A stretch of 64,000 nucleotides of DNA, from positions 18,649 to 82,648 of the forward strand of contig JAVBPT010000003.1 of assembly GCA_031549455.1 (NCBI GenBank). Reading direction: 5' to 3'. The notes under the pieces are model-generated. The model was not told the origin of the DNA. It saw nothing but the letters and a program-made list of their open reading frames with translations, and did not search any database. Positions 60,531 through 64,000 of this stretch are shown piece after piece (the first letter of the stretch is position 1; each line of letters begins with the position of its first letter). Made by a program: the position numbers and the translations under genes. The stretch comes from JAVBPT01 sp031549455 (GTDB lineage: Bacteria > Bacillota > Clostridia > Lachnospirales > JAKSVV01).

Positions 60531-62297
60531 ATGTTGGATAAAATGCAACTAAAATGGAAAATTACGTTGCCAATTGTTTTTATTTTGTTTTTTGGTATTT
60601 TGGTCGTGGTTTACGTGATTGCAAATCGATATGGGGCCCTTGTAAGAGAAGGAAACTTTGAAAAAGAGATCGAAATGTCAAAGAGAGAAGCGGAATATCT
60701 AAAAAATGAGTTGTCTAATAATTACAAAATTGCGGAGACGTTAATCGGTACATTGTTAGAATATAAAGATGCCGGGGGAAGCAGGCAAAGCGTGATACCC
60801 CTTTTTGATCGGGTACTTGCCAACAACGCAGATATTTATGCGGTTTGGTGTTACTTTAACCAAGGCGAATATGACGGACAGACTGATGCATTTGGAAATT
60901 ATGTGATGCATGCTGGAAGTGCAACGGTTTCGGATGGGTTATACAGCGAAGCAATGAAAACAGGAAAACCAAACTTATCAGATGGCACCATCAAAAAAGT
61001 GGGGGATAAGGATTTATACATTAGCACACTTTCCTTGCCAATTAAAGAAAATGGTAGGATTATTGGTGCGCTTGGAATGGATATCAATGTTGAATACATT
61101 ATGAATTATTATTCACAAGAAAAGATTTATAAAACGGGAAGGATAGTTGCAATTTCGCCGAATAAGACGATTTTATACGATGCAGACAGAACCCTTTTTT
61201 CAAAACCAATTAAAGAGATTTATTCTCAAACCTCATATGAAAGAATTATTCAATCTGGAAACCAAAGCCAACCATTTACGCTAGAATTTGTTTCCAAAAT
61301 CTTCAAGGGAAAAGTAAGAATGAATCTGTTTCCTGAAAAGATCAATGAAAACTTTGATGACTACTTTATTGTAGGAACGGTGGCACCCTGGAAAGAAATT
61401 ATGGTTGAAACGGATACCAATGCGATGATTACCTTTATTGGTGGACTTGGACTTCTTCTGATTGTTTTTGTGACCACTTTAGTGGTGGTGGATAAAACAA
61501 GTAAAAAGCTAAATATACTTAATGATAAGCTATATAGTTCAGTGAACACTTTAAACAATGCTTCGAGTCAAATTAATGCAACAAGCAACCAGATTGCTGA
61601 GGGAGGAACGCAACAAGCCGCAGCGACAGAAGAAACCTCTGCCACGATGAATGAGGCGGCAACAGCGGTTCACCAAACCACTGAAAACACGAGGCAGGCA
61701 GCTAACATTGCAAAAGAGGCATCTCGAAGTGCAGATGTTGGGGTTCAAAAGATGGGAGCGATGATTAGTTCAATGGAAGAGTTATCAAGATCAAGCGATG
61801 ATATTGCTCGAATTATAAAAACCATCGATGACATTGCTTTCCAAACCAATATTCTTGCGCTCAACGCAGCGGTAGAAGCAGCGAGAGCCGGGGATGCAGG
61901 TAAAGGATTTGCGGTGGTGGCGGAAGAAGTAAGAAGCCTAGCGGGAAAAAGTGCAGAAGCCGCAAAAAATACCGCAAGTATTATTGAACAGAACCTCAAT
62001 CTGGCCAAAGCAGGTGTAGAAAGCTCAACTGAGGTGGGGAAAGCACTTGAGGAGATCAATAGTCAGGTGAATGCAGTAAGCGCTTTGATCGATGAGATAT
62101 CAGGTGCTAGTGAGGAACAGATGAAGGGGATTGAACAGATTAAAATAGCTCTTTCACAAATGGAGGGAGTAACCCAGTCTAATGTAGCGATCTCTGAAGA
62201 GAGTGCAGCATCTGCGAATGAATTATATACACAAGCTGGAGAATTGAAGGAAATCGTTGAAAGATTGAATGAAATTATTAAAGGAAATAAGCGATAA
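60531..62297 (+). CDS. Methyl-accepting chemotaxis protein, dCache-type sensor
   Basis: 588 residues from the ATG after AGGAG. Membrane helix 1 (about 9-30), a double-Cache-like sensor of about 260 residues (Trp-Cys-Tyr-Phe-Asn-Gln-Gly-Glu-Tyr-Asp, then Ile-Ile-Gly-Ala-Leu-Gly-Met-Asp-Ile), helix 2 (about 298-320), and a signalling coiled coil with the hairpin at about 425-465. The hairpin is almost the same as in the receptor at 10289; the sensors differ. Ligand unknown. Confidence 0.95.
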   Translation: MLDKMQLKWKITLPIVFILFFGILVVVYVIANRYGALVREGNFEKEIEMSKREAEYLKNELSNNYKIAETLIGTLLEYKDAGGSRQSVIPLFDRVLANNADIYAVWCYFNQGEYDGQTDAFGNYVMHAGSATVSDGLYSEAMKTGKPNLSDGTIKKVGDKDLYISTLSLPIKENGRIIGALGMDINVEYIMNYYSQEKIYKTGRIVAISPNKTILYDADRTLFSKPIKEIYSQTSYERIIQSGNQSQPFTLEFVSKIFKGKVRMNLFPEKINENFDDYFIVGTVAPWKEIMVETDTNAMITFIGGLGLLLIVFVTTLVVVDKTSKKLNILNDKLYSSVNTLNNASSQINATSNQIAEGGTQQAAATEETSATMNEAATAVHQTTENTRQAANIAKEASRSADVGVQKMGAMISSMEELSRSSDDIARIIKTIDDIAFQTNILALNAAVEAARAGDAGKGFAVVAEEVRSLAGKSAEAAKNTASIIEQNLNLAKAGVESSTEVGKALEEINSQVNAVSALIDEISGASEEQMKGIEQIKIALSQMEGVTQSNVAISEESAASANELYTQAGELKEIVERLNEIIKGNKR

Positions 62298-62304
62298 TTG
62301 TGTA

Positions 62305-62339
62305 AAAAAGAATTAAGACTATTTTTTAATTCTTTTTTA
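62305..62339 (+). terminator. Terminator after the second chemoreceptor
   Basis: A perfect 13-bp stem (AAAAAAGAATTAA / TTAATTCTTTTTT) with a 9-base loop and a T6 end. Confidence 0.85.
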
Positions 62340-62378
62340 TGTTAAGATGAATGTATACTTGAATAAAGAAGAGAAAAT

Positions 62379-63035
62379 ATGGAAGAAAAAAAGGGTAAAT
62401 ATAGAATAAAAAAAATTCATTATCTCAGAATCATTTGGATTGTAATTATTGTTACATTGGTTCTTATTTTTGGTAGGCGAACCACATCAGAGATACAAAA
62501 CAATAAAAAGCTGAATATGCTGGAGGAAGTGATGATGCCGGACTGGGTAGATGTACAGTTTATCGATATTGGCCAAACGGCAAGGACGGGCGTAAAGCTT
62601 GAGACGGTGAGAGACATTGTGATTCATTACGTGGGGAACCCCGACACCAGTGCACAGCAAAACAGGGATTATTTTAATACACCGGGATCAGAGGTGGACT
62701 CTCATTTTATTATTGGACTAGAGGGAGAAGTTATACAATGCTTACCTCTAAACGAAAAGTCAGCTGCAAGTAACTGGCGCAATAAGGATACGATTTCTAT
62801 AGAGGTATGTCACCCGGATAAAACAGGGGAGTTTACCGAGGCAACGTATCAGGCGCTAATTAAGCTGATTTCTTTCCTATGCGATACCTGTAAACTAAGT
62901 GAAAAACACATCATTAGGCATTATGATATAACAGGGAAGGAGTGTCCAATTTATTACGTGCAACACGAGGGTAAATGGATGCAGCTTAAAACGGATGTAT
63001 TCCATTTTAGGAAAGCAAATAGTCAGTTGGAGTAG
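62379..63035 (+). CDS. Membrane-anchored N-acetylmuramoyl-L-alanine amidase (Amidase_2)
   Basis: 218 residues. One membrane segment (about 16-32), then an amidase_2 domain: Ile-Val-Ile-His-Tyr-Val-Gly-Asn near 80, Ser-His-Phe-Ile-Ile-Gly near 108, Ile-Ser-Ile-Glu-Val-Cys near 140 and Arg-His-Tyr-Asp-Ile-Thr-Gly-Lys-Glu-Cys-Pro near 185, giving the zinc His, His, Cys set. Cuts the MurNAc-Ala bond of peptidoglycan. It is membrane-held, not a phage lysin by context. Confidence 0.92.
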   Translation: MEEKKGKYRIKKIHYLRIIWIVIIVTLVLIFGRRTTSEIQNNKKLNMLEEVMMPDWVDVQFIDIGQTARTGVKLETVRDIVIHYVGNPDTSAQQNRDYFNTPGSEVDSHFIIGLEGEVIQCLPLNEKSAASNWRNKDTISIEVCHPDKTGEFTEATYQALIKLISFLCDTCKLSEKHIIRHYDITGKECPIYYVQHEGKWMQLKTDVFHFRKANSQLE

Positions 63036-63049
63036 GAAAGGGAGAAAAG

Positions 63050-63544
63050 ATGGGAAGAAAAAAGTGGATTATAATAGCGCTCATAGCGCTCGGCATTAGT
63101 GGATATATTATCTGGAACGCTACAGCAGAAAAGGATAGAAATGCAGGTCAATCGGAGGTTTATATGGATATTTGGAGAGATAATTCACTGGATATGGATA
63201 TTGCTTTATATAGCATTGGAAGCGGAGAGGATGAGATGATTTATCTGGGGGCACAGCCGACGCATTATTTAGTCCATCCAGATGGAAAGGTATATACCTC
63301 GGTAGCTGCTTCCTTTAAGAAAAAAACAACCGGAGAGATAAACGGTCCGGTTGTAGTAGAGCTGACAACTCTCACAGAAGAGCAACTTGAAAGCTTGGAG
63401 AAAGAGTTAAAAGAGGCCATCAGGGTCAATGGAAATGATCCGGATGCTGAAACGCCATTTTGGAATGTAAAAATAGGGGATGAAGTGAAAAAAGTCTATG
63501 TAGACGTTTACACAGAAATATTAAAAAAGTACATTGGAGAATAG
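63050..63544 (+). CDS. Unknown membrane-anchored extracytoplasmic protein
   Basis: 164 residues, GGGAGAA ribosome site, 14 bases after the amidase gene. One membrane segment or signal anchor (about 6-22), then a small alpha/beta domain (about 35-164) with Tyr-Leu-Val-His-Pro-Asp-Gly-Lys-Val-Tyr and Val-Val-Glu-Leu-Thr-Thr-Leu-Thr. Family not recognised. Tight linkage suggests a role with the amidase at the cell wall. Confidence 0.7.
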   Translation: MGRKKWIIIALIALGISGYIIWNATAEKDRNAGQSEVYMDIWRDNSLDMDIALYSIGSGEDEMIYLGAQPTHYLVHPDGKVYTSVAASFKKKTTGEINGPVVVELTTLTEEQLESLEKELKEAIRVNGNDPDAETPFWNVKIGDEVKKVYVDVYTEILKKYIGE

Positions 63545-63560
63545 AAGATAGAGTATGTAA

Positions 63561-63974
63561 ATAATTTTATGTAAAGCTGGTAATTTCTACAATAGAATCC
63601 AATCCGAAATAGCGAAGACATTTAAAAAAAATACAAGTGAAGACGGGTTGCCAGATGCCATTAAAGGAACGCCTGCCAATAAAGGCAAAGTAATAGGTAA
63701 AGTGAAAATTCTGCTGGAGTATAAGGACATATTTAACGTAGAAAAAGGGGATATTATCGTAGCTTCAATGACAACGCCTGATTATGTTTCGGCTATGGAA
63801 AAAGCGATAGGGTTTATAACGGATGAGGGTGGTATAACGTGTCATGCTGCAATTATTTCAAGGGAATTTGATGTACCTTGCATCGTAGGAACGAATAATG
63901 CCACTCAAAAATTGAAAAATGGGCAAATGATAGAGTTGGACGCGTACAACGGGATAGTAAAGATAATAGGATAG
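63561..63974 (+). pseudogene. PEP-utilising enzyme swivelling domain, probable remnant
   Basis: An open stretch of 137 codons after the stop at 63558. From about 63648 it codes for the phosphohistidine swivelling domain of PEP synthase/PPDK: Lys-Gly-Thr-Pro-Ala-Asn-Lys-Gly-Lys-Val, then Thr-Asp-Glu-Gly-Gly-Ile-Thr-Cys-His-Ala-Ala-Ile-Ile-Ser-Arg-Glu with the phospho-accepting histidine, and Pro-Cys-Ile-Val-Gly-Thr. The ATP-binding half is missing, and there is no clear ATG or ribosome site (a TTG at 63648 is the first usual start). Either the tail of a deleted PEP-synthase-like gene or a rare stand-alone carrier domain. Confidence 0.65.
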
Positions 63975-64000
63975 AAAATTCTTTTCAGTTCTATGGTGTA

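Noticed and set aside
52962..63035. Prophage suggested by the holin-family protein and the amidase
   Set aside because: Neither is near phage genes; both are membrane-anchored chromosomal types among housekeeping genes.

Overview
The window comes from a low-GC, endospore-forming, flagellated Firmicute, most likely an anaerobic member of the Clostridia. The support is a full-length spoIVA, a candidate spoIIQ, flhA-flhF-flhG, two chemoreceptors, McsA-McsB-ClpC, RecU and RqcP, with AT-rich spacers, strong GGAGG ribosome sites and simple sigma-A promoters. I saw no tRNA or rRNA gene, CRISPR array, insertion sequence or prophage. Almost all of the DNA is core chromosome.

Layout. 1-2905: a fibronectin-III protein cut by the window edge and an SLH-domain protein (cell surface). 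2930-7225, minus strand: a degenerate LytM (SpoIIQ-like) protein, RluB-type pseudouridine synthase, an SPFH/NfeD pair and a GGDEF diguanylate cyclase. 7375-10193: spoIVA, a GNAT acetyltransferase and a broken peptidase E. 10289-11740, minus strand: a chemoreceptor. 12046-13411: rpsF-ssb-rpsR and acpP. 13500-19627: polA, lytic transglycosylase, an orphan peptide-binding lipoprotein, a frataxin-like DUF1801 protein and a broken PHP-domain gene. 19662-27441: rimP-nusA-rnpM-ylxQ-infB-rbfA-nrnA operon, then MazG-like, PatB-like and an unknown protein. 27602-33547: flhA-flhF-flhG, a cation efflux protein and 8-oxoguanine glycosylase. 33556-36727: a divergent LysM protein and recG. 36741-43745: YcxB-like protein, infC-rpmI-rplT with a leader, DUF2157 and GDYXXLXY membrane proteins, a fused coaD-coaE gene, a small nucleotidyltransferase, DUF2164 and an MFS transporter. 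43798-52913: metG, FAD reductase, tatD, a YabE/3D-domain protein, polysaccharide deacetylase, plsX-rnc-mnmA and a TspO-like protein. 52962-60443: holin-family membrane protein, zinc-ribbon protein, mcsA-mcsB-clpC, acpS, recU, a small unknown, rqcP and a DUF362 ferredoxin. 60531-63974: a second chemoreceptor, an amidase, an unknown membrane-anchored protein and a lone PEP-enzyme swivelling domain.

The most unusual gene is at 40868-41983. It joins phosphopantetheine adenylyltransferase (CoaD) and dephospho-CoA kinase (CoaE) in one 371-residue chain, so the last two steps of CoA synthesis are in one protein, in the same domain order as animal CoA synthase. No coaE lies between polA and the transglycosylase gene, where many clostridia keep it. 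The infC gene appears to start at a non-canonical AUA codon behind a strong ribosome site and an L20-type leader.

Four genes carry a single lesion: peptidase E (TAG), the PHP gene (extra T in a T run), flhG (TGA) and clpC (lost A). The rimP start also fits better with one more A in an A8 run. All the reading frames are otherwise well preserved, so sequencing or assembly error is a serious alternative to real gene loss.
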